NCBI GenBank assembly: GCA_041686935.1
Contig: JAWLCW010000011.1
Location: 1 to 64,000, forward strand
Origin: Mariniphaga sp041686935
Lineage (GTDB): Bacteria > Bacteroidota > Bacteroidia > Bacteroidales > Prolixibacteraceae
Reading direction: 5' to 3'
DNA: 64,000 bases
Position 1 is the stretch's first letter. Each line of letters opens with the position of its first letter. Below the pieces are notes generated by a model. It saw nothing but the letters and a program-made list of their open reading frames with translations, was not told where the DNA came from and did not search any database. A program made the position numbers and the translations under genes. This document shows positions 24,621-34,780 of this stretch, in pieces.

Positions 24621-26702
24621 TTAACTAACCACTCTTAAAAAACCTTCGCCTTCTTTATATGGCAGGTCAAATGAAAAAGTAGTACCTTTTCCCGGAGTCG
24701 ATTCCAGTTTTAGTTCACCTCCAAGTAGTTGAACATAGTGCTGCGCAATGGGCAAACCGATTCCGGAACCGGAAGTTATATCATTTATTTCGTTTCGCAC
24801 ACGGTAGAACCGACTGAAAATATTCTCTTTTTCTTCGGGAGGAATACCTATGCCGGTATCAGAAACAGTAAACCTGACTGCATCAGTTCCAAGCATTTCG
24901 TATCCTAAATGTATTTCTCCTTTTTTGGTATATTTTACAGCATTGTCAACCAAAATCTGCAAAGTCTCCAAAAGCAGACGGCGGTCGGTTACAAAACCGA
25001 ATGACGGGTTGGGCACATCCAGATTCAGATGTATTTTTACCTGTCTTCCATCGGGTATAAGTGGCTTGTTCCGGTTGTAGATATCGCGTACCAGGGTGTT
25101 AATGGGGCAGAATTTCATCGAAATGTCCACTGCGTCGGTTTCAATTTTCGACAGGTGGATGGTATTATCTATCATATTGAGCAATTGAGTGCCGTTCTGC
25201 GAAATGGCATCCGAAAGTTCAATTCGTTCAGTACCAGCCAGCCCACCTTCTGCAAGCATCCGGGTAAAATTGGTAATAATATTTAGCGGTGTACGGATTT
25301 CATGTGACAAGTTGGCAAGGAAAGCAGATTTCAGTCGGTCGCTTTCTTCCGCTTTTTTCTTTGCCTTTTCGAGGTTGAACTCGGCTGTTTTACGACGCGT
25401 TATATCCCTTGCTACCGAAATGACTGAACGTGCGCTGAGTTTAGCCAGCCGCATTTCAAAAAGATAAGTACCGTTTGGTGTTTGCAGGGAATACTCAATG
25501 GTTTCAATTGTATTGTTTTTTAAACAGGCCTGAATACATTTTAATATTTTTTCAGCCATGTTTTCAGGAAATCCCACATCAAAAATGGTGCTGCCAACAA
25601 TATTTGCATCATCCAGTTTATATAAGTCGCTTTCTTTTACCACGAAATCTTCGTATGTCCCGTCTTTTCCAATAACAAAAAACATGTCGGGAATAGCTTC
25701 AAGCAGAACTTTATACCGTTTTTTACTGCTTTCGAGTTCGGCAAGTTTTTTCTTCTCTTTGGTAATGTCTTCAAGAATTACAATAAAGGAATTCAGGTCT
25801 GGTTTTAAAACACTTATTTTAAACCATGCATCAAGTTTGGCTGCGTGGAAATCCCGGGTTTTTGAATTATCGAAAAGGAGAAGTTTGTTCAGGTCAAAGT
25901 GATCGCGTAATACCAGTTCAAAAATATAATTGGCTTCCTGTTCTTTTACTTCATGCAGTTGAATGTTAAATACTGCTTCAAAAGCATTGTTTACCTTCTC
26001 TATTTTTAATTGTTCAACATTTCCCTCTTCATCTCTAACCGCTTTAATTTCTACCACCGGAAAACCGGATTCACGAACGACTTTAGAAATTCCTGTTCGC
26101 ATTGCTTTCAATTCATCCCTGAATTTATGTGCTATTGTCTGGTATTTTCGGCGTATAAGAAACCCGGCAGTAAATAAAAACAGGTAAATAACCAGCGGAT
26201 GAGGCACTAAAAGGTTTGTACCGGCCATAAATCCAAAAAACTGTTCGGCTTTAATTAATTGAAAACCAATAGTGAAAATCGATATTACCGAATAAAGAAT
26301 TGTTTTTGATTCCGACTCAGAAAAATATAACAGGAAAAATGCACCGGCCAAAAGCCATGCTAACGATTTGTATATTGTTTCTGAAGGCATTGAATGCAAT
26401 GAAAAATCAGAAATATAATAAGCATAAACAAAAAGCGGTACAGTAAATAGCGTATTTAAAGAACAGTTAAACTTACTATTTAACAGGCAGGTTAAGGATA
26501 AAAAAGCAACCAGCACCAGGCCAATATCGCAAATAAGGCAAAGGCTACCGCTACTGGTCAAAATATTATATAAAAAATAAATAAGTGCTGCTAATTGCAA
26601 AATAATTAATGCCATCAGCAATTCAAAAAGCTTTTTCCTTTCTTCCCCTGCACTCCCAGGCCAGAGCTTTTCTGTAATAATATGGTAAAAAGGTTTGTTC
26701 AA
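24621..26702 (-). CDS. Membrane PAS-domain sensor histidine kinase
   Basis: The 693-residue protein has about six hydrophobic helices in residues 25-185, two PAS-like regions (about 200-320 and 330-440, the second with IPDMFFVIGKDGTYEDF), and a short coiled coil. HisKA follows with His467 in NLSHEIRTPLN, then HATPase_c (LVDNAVKYTKKGEI, DTGIGIPPEE, GSGIGLPIAQH). No receiver is fused and no regulator adjoins, so it is an orphan kinase. The stimulus is unknown; the hydrophobic block matches no sensor family I can name. It is divergent from pruA across a 253-base AT-rich gap. Confidence 0.87.
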   Translation of the reverse strand: MNKPFYHIITEKLWPGSAGEERKKLFELLMALIILQLAALIYFLYNILTSSGSLCLICDIGLVLVAFLSLTCLLNSKFNCSLNTLFTVPLFVYAYYISDFSLHSMPSETIYKSLAWLLAGAFFLLYFSESESKTILYSVISIFTIGFQLIKAEQFFGFMAGTNLLVPHPLVIYLFLFTAGFLIRRKYQTIAHKFRDELKAMRTGISKVVRESGFPVVEIKAVRDEEGNVEQLKIEKVNNAFEAVFNIQLHEVKEQEANYIFELVLRDHFDLNKLLLFDNSKTRDFHAAKLDAWFKISVLKPDLNSFIVILEDITKEKKKLAELESSKKRYKVLLEAIPDMFFVIGKDGTYEDFVVKESDLYKLDDANIVGSTIFDVGFPENMAEKILKCIQACLKNNTIETIEYSLQTPNGTYLFEMRLAKLSARSVISVARDITRRKTAEFNLEKAKKKAEESDRLKSAFLANLSHEIRTPLNIITNFTRMLAEGGLAGTERIELSDAISQNGTQLLNMIDNTIHLSKIETDAVDISMKFCPINTLVRDIYNRNKPLIPDGRQVKIHLNLDVPNPSFGFVTDRRLLLETLQILVDNAVKYTKKGEIHLGYEMLGTDAVRFTVSDTGIGIPPEEKENIFSRFYRVRNEINDITSGSGIGLPIAQHYVQLLGGELKLESTPGKGTTFSFDLPYKEGEGFLRVVS

Positions 26703-26912
26703 CGGTATAAAAATAAATATTATGCCTTAAAAACTCTCTCTTTCATAATAAATTTTCAAGTTACAAAGTTCTTATGAATTTTGAATTTAAAAAGATGACT
26801 TTTGTTTTGTTTTTGAATATTAAGTGTTCAAGCATTTGTATATCAATATTTTGAGCCAACATAAATTTGTTGTCAGATGATTTTTGTTATGATTTTGGTG
26901 CAATTGAATTTA

Positions 26913-26920
26913 TAGTTTTG
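26913..26920 (+). promoter_or_regulatory. -7 box for pruA
   Basis: TAGTTTTG matches TAnnTTTG 35 bases before the pruA ATG. TTTG at 26894-26897 is 15 bases upstream, closer than the usual 19. Confidence 0.45.
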
Positions 26921-26955
26921 TAGCAAAATATGACAAAATTTTAAAACTGAAAGAT

Positions 26956-28593
26956 ATGCCAAAAGGAATTTTTAATGTACCTGTTGCCAAAAATGAACCG
27001 ATTTTGAGCTATGCTCCAGGAACTCCTGAAAGAATTGAAGTGAAAGAAATGATTGAGGAACTTCGTTCAAAGGAGATTGATTTGCCTATGGTAATAGGCG
27101 GAAAAGATATATTTACAGACAGAAAAGTAAGGATGTTCCCCCCACATGAAATTAAACATACACTGGGTTACTACAATCAGGGCGATGCCAGTCATGTGGA
27201 GATGGCTATTGATGCGGCCCTTGAAGCGCGCGAGAAATGGGCCAATCTTTCGTGGCAGCACCGGGCTTCCATATTTTTAAAAGCTGCCGATTTGCTGGCC
27301 GGGCCTTACCGTGCCAAAATAAATGCAGCTACCATGCTGGGCCAATCAAAAAATATTTACCAGGCAGAAATTGATGCTGCCTGCGAGCTGGCCGATTTTT
27401 ACCGTTTTGGGGTGAAAGCTATGACCGATATATACAAAATGCAGCCCGAATCGGCTCCCGGTATCTGGAACTACAACGAATTTCGCCCGCTGGAAGGTTT
27501 TGTGTTTGCGCTTACGCCGTTTAACTTTACTTCCATTGCCGGCAACCTGCCGGTAGCGCCCGCGCTCATGGGGAATGTTTCTGTGTGGAAACCATCCAAA
27601 ACTGCTGTTTATTCTGCCGGAGTAATCATGGAAGTGCTCCGCGAAGCCGGCCTCCCCGATGGAGTAGTTAACCTGGTTTATGCCTCTGGCCCTGTTGTGG
27701 CCGACGTGGTTTTAACCCATCCCGACTTTGCCGGAATCCACTTCACCGGAAGTACCGAAGTATTTCAAAGTATATGGAAATCAATCGGAAACAACATTTT
27801 TAAATACAAAACCTATCCGCGCATTGTGGGCGAAACAGGTGGCAAAGACTTTATTTTTGCCGACAATACCGTAAAAATTCCCGAACTTGTTACGGCCATT
27901 GTTCGTGGTGCATTTGAATACCAGGGCCAAAAATGTTCGGCTGCATCAAGGGTTTACATACCCAAAAGTATATGGCCAAAACTCAAACAACAGTTGGGCG
28001 ATATGCTTGCCACCGTTAAAATGGGACCGCCCGAAGATTTTACCAGTTTTGTAAATGCAGTAATTGATGAACCTTCATTCGATAAACTCAAAGGTTTTAT
28101 TGACAGGGCGCTCGAAGACAAAGATGCGGAAGTGATATTTGGAGGCAAATGCGACAAAACAACAGGTTATTATATTGAACCAACTGTTATTCAGGCTAAA
28201 AAACCGGACTACATTACCATGCAGGAAGAGTTGTTTGGCCCGGTTCTGACCATTTATGTTTATGCCGATGAAAAGTTGGATGAAACACTCGATATTCTCG
28301 ATAAAACATCCATTTACAGTTTAACAGGCGCCGTATTTTCGCAAAACCGGTACAATATTGAAAAGATAACCAAACGATTGACCAATGCTGCCGGCAATTT
28401 CTATATCAATGATAAACCTACAGGAGCTGTTGTGGGTCAACAGCCATTTGGAGGAGCGCGCGGTTCGGGCACAAACGATAAAGCCGGTTCTGTGTTCAAT
28501 TTCCTGAGGTGGGTTTCTATCCGTACCATCAAAGAAAATTTTGTTCCTGCAACGAATTATTTGTATCCGAACTTTTTACCGGATGAGGAGTAA
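26956..28593 (+). CDS. pruA: L-glutamate gamma-semialdehyde (1-pyrroline-5-carboxylate) dehydrogenase
   Basis: This enzyme oxidises glutamate semialdehyde to glutamate with NAD+, the second step of proline catabolism. The 545-residue aldehyde dehydrogenase has the NAD-binding block FALTPFNFTSIAGNLP, the catalytic Glu in ETGGKDF, and the catalytic Cys in EYQGQKCSAASRVY (near residue 326). The C-terminal TGAVVGQQPFGGARGSGTNDK is diagnostic of P5C dehydrogenases. It is a stand-alone PruA without the PutA proline dehydrogenase domain, and no putA-like gene is linked. A strong terminator follows directly. Confidence 0.95.
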   Translation: MPKGIFNVPVAKNEPILSYAPGTPERIEVKEMIEELRSKEIDLPMVIGGKDIFTDRKVRMFPPHEIKHTLGYYNQGDASHVEMAIDAALEAREKWANLSWQHRASIFLKAADLLAGPYRAKINAATMLGQSKNIYQAEIDAACELADFYRFGVKAMTDIYKMQPESAPGIWNYNEFRPLEGFVFALTPFNFTSIAGNLPVAPALMGNVSVWKPSKTAVYSAGVIMEVLREAGLPDGVVNLVYASGPVVADVVLTHPDFAGIHFTGSTEVFQSIWKSIGNNIFKYKTYPRIVGETGGKDFIFADNTVKIPELVTAIVRGAFEYQGQKCSAASRVYIPKSIWPKLKQQLGDMLATVKMGPPEDFTSFVNAVIDEPSFDKLKGFIDRALEDKDAEVIFGGKCDKTTGYYIEPTVIQAKKPDYITMQEELFGPVLTIYVYADEKLDETLDILDKTSIYSLTGAVFSQNRYNIEKITKRLTNAAGNFYINDKPTGAVVGQQPFGGARGSGTNDKAGSVFNFLRWVSIRTIKENFVPATNYLYPNFLPDEE

Positions 28594-28618
28594 TTGGAAG
28601 TTAACGGAAGAATGTTTA

Positions 28619-28656
28619 TAAAAAGAGGGGCAAAATGTTTTACCCCTCTTTTTTTT
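28619..28656 (+). terminator. Strong Rho-independent terminator after pruA
   Basis: A near-perfect hairpin, AGAGGGGCAAAA paired with TTTTACCCCTCT around a two-base loop, is followed by a long T run. Confidence 0.9.
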
Positions 28657-28697
28657 ACATTGAGTTTGTATTACTTTTGATGTCAAACATTTCAGGT

Positions 28698-29012
28698 ATG
28701 GAAAACAATATTACCAAAAAAAGAAGCTGGCGCAAAGTATTTAAAAATAAATACTTTATTGCTTCCATATTGTTTTTAACCTGGATCATTTTTTTCGATG
28801 AGAACAGTTTTATATCACATGCAGAAAATAAACAGCGCCTAAACGAACTGAATAATCAGAAGGAGTATTATCTTGACCGCATAGAATCAGACAAACAAAA
28901 GCTGGAAGACCTGAATACAGGTGAAAAAGAACTTGAAAAATTCGCCCGCGAACAGTATTTTATGAGTAAGCCCAACGAAGACCTTTTTATTGTAATTGAA
29001 GAAGAAGATTAA
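28698..29012 (+). CDS. FtsB/DivIC-like septum formation protein
   Basis: The 104-residue protein starts at 28698 (MENNITKKRS). It has a basic N-terminus, one membrane helix (about residues 18-34), a periplasmic coiled coil (about 40-78) and a C-terminal Glu/Phe-rich block EKFAREQYFMSKPNEDLFIV. That block matches the conserved end of FtsB/DivIC, where it contacts the FtsL/FtsQ-type partners of the divisome. The length is typical. It stands alone between pruA and yqgE, a frequent arrangement in this phylum. Starts at 28680 or earlier would add residues not seen in the family. Confidence 0.82.
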   Translation: MENNITKKRSWRKVFKNKYFIASILFLTWIIFFDENSFISHAENKQRLNELNNQKEYYLDRIESDKQKLEDLNTGEKELEKFAREQYFMSKPNEDLFIVIEEED

Positions 29013-29100
29013 TTCAATTCACAAAAAAATCGCATAATTTTTGTATTGTGGTGGTTAGCTATTTGATGAATAGTTCAAATTTCTTATATTGCTGCATAGT

Positions 29101-29691
29101 ATGAAAAACAATTTAGACATATTCAGAATTAAAACGAACAATGTAGCTCCGCAAAAAGGCAGGGTACTGATTGCCGAACCATTTTTGCCCGGAAATTACT
29201 TTAACAGATCAGTTATTCTTCTTGTAGCTTACAGTGATAAAGGGGCAGTTGGGTTTATTCTGAATAAGAAGGTAGAGCTTGCTATTCACGATATTCTTCC
29301 CGGATTTCCTGAATTTGATGGTGATGTTTACCTTGGCGGACCGGTAGCCACCGATTCCATCTATTTCATTCATAAACTTGGTGAAAAACTGCCTGGCAGC
29401 ATTCACGTTTTGGGGAATTTATACTGGGGGGGCGATTTTGAGGTTCTGAAACAACTAATTACAGCAGGGCTAATCCTGGCTTCAGATATTCGCTTTTTTG
29501 TTGGCTATTCAGGTTGGGATTCAGGTCAGCTTGAAAGGGAAATCAAAGAGGATTCCTGGCTGGTAACCGATGTGGATGAAGAGAATGTTATGCGTGATCT
29601 GCATCAGGAATCGTGGGCTGAATTTGTTAAAAAAGCAGGCAACCGGTATTCTGTTTGGGAAAACTTTCCGGAAAACCCTGCAATGAATTAG
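29101..29691 (+). CDS. yqgE: YqgE/AlgH family protein
   Basis: The 196-residue cytosolic protein is of the YqgE/AlgH family (DUF179). Diagnostic blocks are the N-terminal KGRVLIAEPFLPGNYFNRSVIL, then GFILNKK, the glycine-rich VYLGGPVATDSIYFIH, and the C-terminal FFVGYSGWDSGQLEREI. The start at 29101 is preferred to 29089 because it places KNNLDIF at the usual N-terminus. AlgH was linked to alginate regulation in Pseudomonas, but the molecular function is undefined. It lies about 90 bases after the DivIC-like gene and is probably transcribed with or near it. It is convergent with the class IV aminotransferase. Confidence 0.93.
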   Translation: MKNNLDIFRIKTNNVAPQKGRVLIAEPFLPGNYFNRSVILLVAYSDKGAVGFILNKKVELAIHDILPGFPEFDGDVYLGGPVATDSIYFIHKLGEKLPGSIHVLGNLYWGGDFEVLKQLITAGLILASDIRFFVGYSGWDSGQLEREIKEDSWLVTDVDEENVMRDLHQESWAEFVKKAGNRYSVWENFPENPAMN

Positions 29692-29722
29692 AGGGAGGAA
29701 GAAGAATGGTTCTTGCTGGTTT

Positions 29723-30556
29723 TTATATATTTTTTGCCCTGAAACTCATCTTTTCAATTAGTGTTTCATAAATTTTTTTTGAGAAGTAATGAAGAAACCG
29801 TTTATTTTCAATACCAAGTATCCATTTAACACCAAATAACTCTGATGCAACAAACAGTTCATCTGTTTGGAAAATATCTGTCTCCTTAATCTCATTTATT
29901 TCAGCAATTTGCATTTTCAACTGCTTTGCAGCTTCTAATATAAAAATACGCAAAACATCTTCGTAGCAGCCTGTTGAAAGGGCAGGGGTGAACATCCTAT
30001 TTTCTTTCACCAGATAAATATTGGCGTTTGCACTTTCGCAAACCGTTTTGTTTTCGTTCAGAAACAGAATTTGCTGATACGGGCTTTGCCTAATCTCCGC
30101 AAGACCAGCCTGCCAAAACATTTCGTTAAAAAAGGGAAACCGGTTGAACGGGTTCTGCGAATTTTTTATCAAGGAAGAAGTAGTAACCAGCAGACCGGGT
30201 TCATAAAACGGAAAATCGAATTCCCGGAAAGCATTTGCGGTGATGAGTGTTTGAACCTCGTTTTCAATCCAAAACAGTTGAAAATGAACATACCCTGAGC
30301 GGTAAAATTTGTTTTTGTTCAACATGCGTTTGGTTAGCCGGAACAGTTCCCTCCAGTTTTCAAAATCTTTTGGAAGGGGCAAATGAAGAGCTTCCAACTG
30401 GCTTTTTACCTGTTCCATGTTTTCAGCAAAAAACGGAATGCCACCATACCCGTACCACATTTTTTGCGAAAGTCTGAACGAAGACTCCGTAAGGAAATAA
30501 TTCAGGTTTATTTCTTCTTTTCCGGCTACAACACCGTTTGCAATCAGGAACTCCAT
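29723..30556 (-). CDS. Class IV aminotransferase-like protein without the usual PLP lysine
   Basis: The 277-residue protein has the branched-chain aminotransferase / aminodeoxychorismate lyase fold, with the C-terminal PLP-domain blocks VCESANANIYLVKENRMFTPAL and GCYEDVLR. In active members the Schiff-base Lys sits in a segment like SPFSNLKTGN or KTLNRL. Here the matching segment is NPFNRFPFFN (residues 135-144), with Pro at the expected Lys position and the nearest Lys at 131. The PLP enzyme may therefore be inactive, or may use another residue. Members of this group often sit near folate or cell-envelope genes, and tamB/tamA follow upstream. It starts nine bases after tamB ends. Confidence 0.7.
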   Translation of the reverse strand: MEFLIANGVVAGKEEINLNYFLTESSFRLSQKMWYGYGGIPFFAENMEQVKSQLEALHLPLPKDFENWRELFRLTKRMLNKNKFYRSGYVHFQLFWIENEVQTLITANAFREFDFPFYEPGLLVTTSSLIKNSQNPFNRFPFFNEMFWQAGLAEIRQSPYQQILFLNENKTVCESANANIYLVKENRMFTPALSTGCYEDVLRIFILEAAKQLKMQIAEINEIKETDIFQTDELFVASELFGVKWILGIENKRFLHYFSKKIYETLIEKMSFRAKNI

Positions 30557-30564
30557 ATTTACGG

Positions 30565-33500
30565 TTATTTGGCGTCAAATTTAAAAATTACATCGAAACC
30601 GCTGGCTCTCGATGAATTGTTTAGTTCTAAAAATAAAAAGCGAAAAAGTTCGTATTCAAGCTTCACTTCATATTTTACCATGTCTTTTTCGTGCGTTTCG
30701 CCAAACCGCTGTTCGTAACTCACAAACAGGTCGTTGGTAATGTATTTTCCAACCACTACCGTAGCATTGTCAAAGCCGCCGTCGCTTTTTACCTCGATGT
30801 AGTCCACGGCCAGTTTTTCGCCTAAAAAGTTGGTTAACTGCGATGTAAGGATTGAAGCTGCTGCTCTTCCGGCAAGGCTGCCTCCGCCGGCTCCGTCCAT
30901 GTTGTCCTGCTCGTCGATGGTAAGTTCATTCATGCTTTTTCCGAACAGGATGTATGATATCGCGTCGCCTTCGCTTATGGAACTGCCGTCGAGCCTGAAG
31001 TTTACCTCGGGCGATTCTGCCGTTCCTCCGATTTGTACCGAAAGGGTTTGCTCCACCCGCTGCGGATTCCGGAATGCGTACGATGCCGTAATGTCCATGG
31101 AGGGCATCATGTTTTCACCGCCCTGGAAACGGATGGAACCTTCGTTAATCATAAATGTTTTTCCAAGCAGATCATATTGTCCGCGCACCACATCTACCGT
31201 CCCGAACAGCTCGAAATATTCCCGGCTTTTTCGCAATTCAACGTCGCCGGATAATTCAATATACAAATCGTCATTTTTTATCCATGTATTCCGCGGGATA
31301 CGGATGCGCAGGCTGCCTTTGAAATTGTCGAAATAATCGAATCGGGTACTGTCGGATAATATTGCCGGAACCGGTTCGATATATGCCGAATCTGTTAACT
31401 CCGTCATTCTTTCCATTTCCTGAACCAAAAGCGGTTTGGGCATTTCGGCAACAGTCATTCGGCCCAGCATGCGCATTACGGTTGGAATATAAATTTCCGA
31501 ACGCGGGATGGTAATATTGCCCCCGTAAGCCACTTCGCCTTTTTTGCCGCCGAATGTGGCATTTCCGTTCATCTGCATGTTAAACTGCCGGTGATTGAAA
31601 GGCTGAAAGCGATTAAAATTCAATGTAATCTCCGACTGGCTGATGTCACCTTTGTAAAAATCGGACGCAAAATCCATTTGCCCCGAGCCGGTCAGGTTTC
31701 CATCAGAGCTTCTGACCAAAAGATTTTCTATTTGGATTTTATCTCTTAAAAAGTTAAGGTTAAGGCCAACGTTCCTGTAATCAACTCCAAACTCACGCAT
31801 TTCCACTGAAGCATCCCGCAGCCGGATGTTTCCCTCCGGATTGGGCGATTCCATCGTGCCAGAAAGGTTTACATCTCCATCGATAAACCCGGCGATGTTT
31901 GCTGACGGATACATGGCCTGCAAAAGTTCAAGCGATAATTTTTCAAGGAATATCCTGCCGTTTACCGAATCATTTGGGTTAAAACCGAATTTCAGCGAAT
32001 CGGGATAAAACCGAAGCGGAATTACGGCCCTTGCCTCCAGTTTTCCGCTGTCTTGCGGAACAACAATCAAATCTGACGAAAACAGGTTGTTATTGTAATC
32101 CAGATTTCCATCGAACTGCAAAAAACGGTAATCACCGAACTCCATATTATTCAGGGAAAAATTTCCTTTCATTACCGGGTTTTCAACTGTTCCCGAAAAA
32201 TCCAGTTCTCCTTCAAAAATGCCTTTGAGCTGGTCGTTTATCTCCATTTCTTCCAGTTTGGCCAACGAAATGTTACCGATGTTTATTCTGCCCCTTACCG
32301 AATCCTTCATGCTGAACACTACGCTCATGCTGTCGGCATTAATTTCCAGTGGAAATATGGCCGACATATCTATTCTGCCACTGTCGTCGGGCGTAACAAT
32401 TGTTTCCATAAGAAACCGGTTATCCATATATTCCAGTTTGCCTGAAATATCTTTTAATTGAAATTTGTCGAATCCCGGCGCTGAAATTGAAAATTCTGAA
32501 TTTAGAAGCAGGGAATCGGGGGTTCCTTTTATGTCTATATCGAGTCCGAAAAGTCCGGTTACCGGTTGATCCTGTTCCAGGAGCTGCATCAGATTTTCAA
32601 GGTTCAAATTGCTGATTTTGAGCTGAAAGTCCTGTTCAGATGACAGGCTGATTATTCCGTTGGCAGAAATAAACTGCTCCAGTTCCTGATGGTCTGAAAC
32701 CATATTGAAGTTTTCTATCCGGTAGTTTTGTGCATCCAGTTCGATGATTGCCGGTGGCTGCTGCAACGCCCATTTCTGGTTTCTGAAATCAACTTCCCAT
32801 TCCGTGAGGCTGATTTTCAGCGGTTCACGGGGCACAATTCCGGCTTCAATCAGCGTGGTTAACTCGTATGCCGCCAGGTTTGCAGAAAGAAACAGCGAAT
32901 CCGGATTCCCTTCAGTATAAGCATTTACCGTGTCAATAAGCAAATCGCCCATGGAAATTTGCTGTGCAACCAGCCGGGCATCGAAAAGCGTGTCGGCCGG
33001 GGTTAATTGTCCGTTTGCAATCAGGCTGAGGTTAGCTAAAGAAATATTACCATACCGGGTAGAATCCAGTTCGGCGGTGGTTTCCAGCGAAAGCGCATCG
33101 GGCATGCCCCAAAGCCTGGCCTGAATGGTTCCGTTGGTTTGCAGGCTGCTGTCGGGTAAATACGCATAAAATTCATCCACACCAGAAAAAACGGCTTCCA
33201 GTTTAAAATCAGATGGTCCAGTAAAACTGTAATTTCCGCTTGCTGTGAGCAGTGCCGACCGGGTTTTTGTCCGCAGTGTATCGAGTCGCAGGTTTTGGTT
33301 GTGGTATGCTGCCTTTACAAGCAGCGTATCGATTTGAATGTGCTGAAACCTTGAATTCAGCATATTTATTTGGCCTGCAACTTTTATTTTTTCAGGGTCG
33401 AAATCTTTTCCGCTGAAACTGGCTGTTAAATTGATGTCGGAACTCAAATCACTCATTCCTGTAAGCCGCTCCAAATCGAGGTTTCGTGCTGTAAAATTTG

Positions 33501-34779
33501 CTTTGTAAACCGGCACATTAAACAGGTTTTGAACCGACGGACTCAAACTGAAACTTCCGAACAGGCCATTCCCTGTCATCAGACCGGCGAGGTTTCCATT
33601 GTTTAAACTGAAATCGAAAGTGATTTTGTCGAGTTGTTTATCCTCAATAACCCAGTTGTTCAGTTCTCCTTTCACTGCAATTTCTGCTGTTTTGGGGTCA
33701 ATGCCATTGCCTGTTACAGAAAGGTTTCCGTTCAGCGTGTAGGGTAGCTTGTCCGTTCCCAGCCAGTGAATAAGATCTACATCTGAAAAATTTCCTTCCA
33801 GCGAATAATTCAGAATGGTTTCACCGGAATTGAAAAGGAAATCGGCCAGATTGCCGGAAGAAGCCTGAAGAATGATTTGCTGGTTTTGGTCTTCCAGTTG
33901 GATTGTTGCACGTGCTGTGTTTTCCTCCATGCCGGCCTGCAGTTTAATGTTGGGAGTTGCCGGAAATTTCAGGTAGGGCAGGAAATAGCTGAATTCAGAA
34001 AGGTTCAGTTCTGGAATTTCAATATGGGCATTTCCTGCCTGTTGTTCCGGTGAAAATCCGGCCTCTCCGCTGATTTGATTTATGGCCGTTTCTATTTTGA
34101 AATTTTGAAGTTCGATGAATTCATTGTTTTGTAAAAGGTCAAACTCAAGGCGGTTTAAACTAAAATCCGGATTTCGGGTGGAAAATGAAAACTGTTTCAG
34201 TTGCGCCTGCTGTTCATTTTCATCCCAAAACAGAGAAAGTTCTGTATTCAGCCTTTCAATCCGTTGGGGAATGATGGTATCGAAGGTTTCGGTTTTGATA
34301 AACCCGTTGGTGAGATGGAAAACGGGCAGACTGATGTTGAAACTCCCCGAACTTTCGGTTTTCGGTGCAGATTTATCTGGCGAGGACTTTACTAATTGTT
34401 GCACATTCCAAACCGAATCGTTAATCTGTTTCAGGAAAACATGCGGACGGATGATTTCGGCAGAATGAATTTCGAGAGTATTTCGCAAAAGCGGCCAGAG
34501 ATTATACCCTGCTTTCATTTCATCAATTTGAACCAGTGTGTCCTCTTCCATGATTACCATCACATTCTGAATGGAAATGCTGGTGAAAAAGTTGCCGTCA
34601 ATTTTTCCGATGGTCAGGTTTCCGTTAATGATTTTATCCACCTGTGTTTCGGCAATCCGGGCAATTTTTCGTTTCGCCGGTTCTGTTTGAATGAGCAGGG
34701 CGGCAAGCAACACCAATAGAACAATGCCCAGAATAATTGCTCCCGGAATAAACAAACCATATTTGATTCCTTTCTTCAT
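30565..34779 (-). CDS. tamB: TamB-like translocation/assembly protein (DUF490)
   Basis: TamB-family proteins bridge inner and outer membranes and help insert outer-membrane proteins or carry phospholipid. The 1404-residue sequence has an N-terminal signal anchor (about residues 8-29) and then a very long series of AsmA-like beta repeats of 15-20 residue strands. The C-terminal DUF490 domain includes RIPRNTWIKNDDLYIELSG, VDVVRGQYDLLGKTF and ISYILFGKSMNELT, a hallmark of the TamB C-terminus. It begins one base after the stop of the BamA/TamA-type gene, so the two are co-translated as the tamA-tamB pair. The size is normal for Bacteroidota. Confidence 0.9.
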   Translation of the reverse strand: MKKGIKYGLFIPGAIILGIVLLVLLAALLIQTEPAKRKIARIAETQVDKIINGNLTIGKIDGNFFTSISIQNVMVIMEEDTLVQIDEMKAGYNLWPLLRNTLEIHSAEIIRPHVFLKQINDSVWNVQQLVKSSPDKSAPKTESSGSFNISLPVFHLTNGFIKTETFDTIIPQRIERLNTELSLFWDENEQQAQLKQFSFSTRNPDFSLNRLEFDLLQNNEFIELQNFKIETAINQISGEAGFSPEQQAGNAHIEIPELNLSEFSYFLPYLKFPATPNIKLQAGMEENTARATIQLEDQNQQIILQASSGNLADFLFNSGETILNYSLEGNFSDVDLIHWLGTDKLPYTLNGNLSVTGNGIDPKTAEIAVKGELNNWVIEDKQLDKITFDFSLNNGNLAGLMTGNGLFGSFSLSPSVQNLFNVPVYKANFTARNLDLERLTGMSDLSSDINLTASFSGKDFDPEKIKVAGQINMLNSRFQHIQIDTLLVKAAYHNQNLRLDTLRTKTRSALLTASGNYSFTGPSDFKLEAVFSGVDEFYAYLPDSSLQTNGTIQARLWGMPDALSLETTAELDSTRYGNISLANLSLIANGQLTPADTLFDARLVAQQISMGDLLIDTVNAYTEGNPDSLFLSANLAAYELTTLIEAGIVPREPLKISLTEWEVDFRNQKWALQQPPAIIELDAQNYRIENFNMVSDHQELEQFISANGIISLSSEQDFQLKISNLNLENLMQLLEQDQPVTGLFGLDIDIKGTPDSLLLNSEFSISAPGFDKFQLKDISGKLEYMDNRFLMETIVTPDDSGRIDMSAIFPLEINADSMSVVFSMKDSVRGRINIGNISLAKLEEMEINDQLKGIFEGELDFSGTVENPVMKGNFSLNNMEFGDYRFLQFDGNLDYNNNLFSSDLIVVPQDSGKLEARAVIPLRFYPDSLKFGFNPNDSVNGRIFLEKLSLELLQAMYPSANIAGFIDGDVNLSGTMESPNPEGNIRLRDASVEMREFGVDYRNVGLNLNFLRDKIQIENLLVRSSDGNLTGSGQMDFASDFYKGDISQSEITLNFNRFQPFNHRQFNMQMNGNATFGGKKGEVAYGGNITIPRSEIYIPTVMRMLGRMTVAEMPKPLLVQEMERMTELTDSAYIEPVPAILSDSTRFDYFDNFKGSLRIRIPRNTWIKNDDLYIELSGDVELRKSREYFELFGTVDVVRGQYDLLGKTFMINEGSIRFQGGENMMPSMDITASYAFRNPQRVEQTLSVQIGGTAESPEVNFRLDGSSISEGDAISYILFGKSMNELTIDEQDNMDGAGGGSLAGRAAASILTSQLTNFLGEKLAVDYIEVKSDGGFDNATVVVGKYITNDLFVSYEQRFGETHEKDMVKYEVKLEYELFRFLFLELNNSSRASGFDVIFKFDAK

Positions 34780-34780
34780 A

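Noticed and set aside
30830..31336. Plus-strand ORF of 168 codons within tamB
   Set aside because: It is antisense to the conserved DUF490 domain; no independent support.
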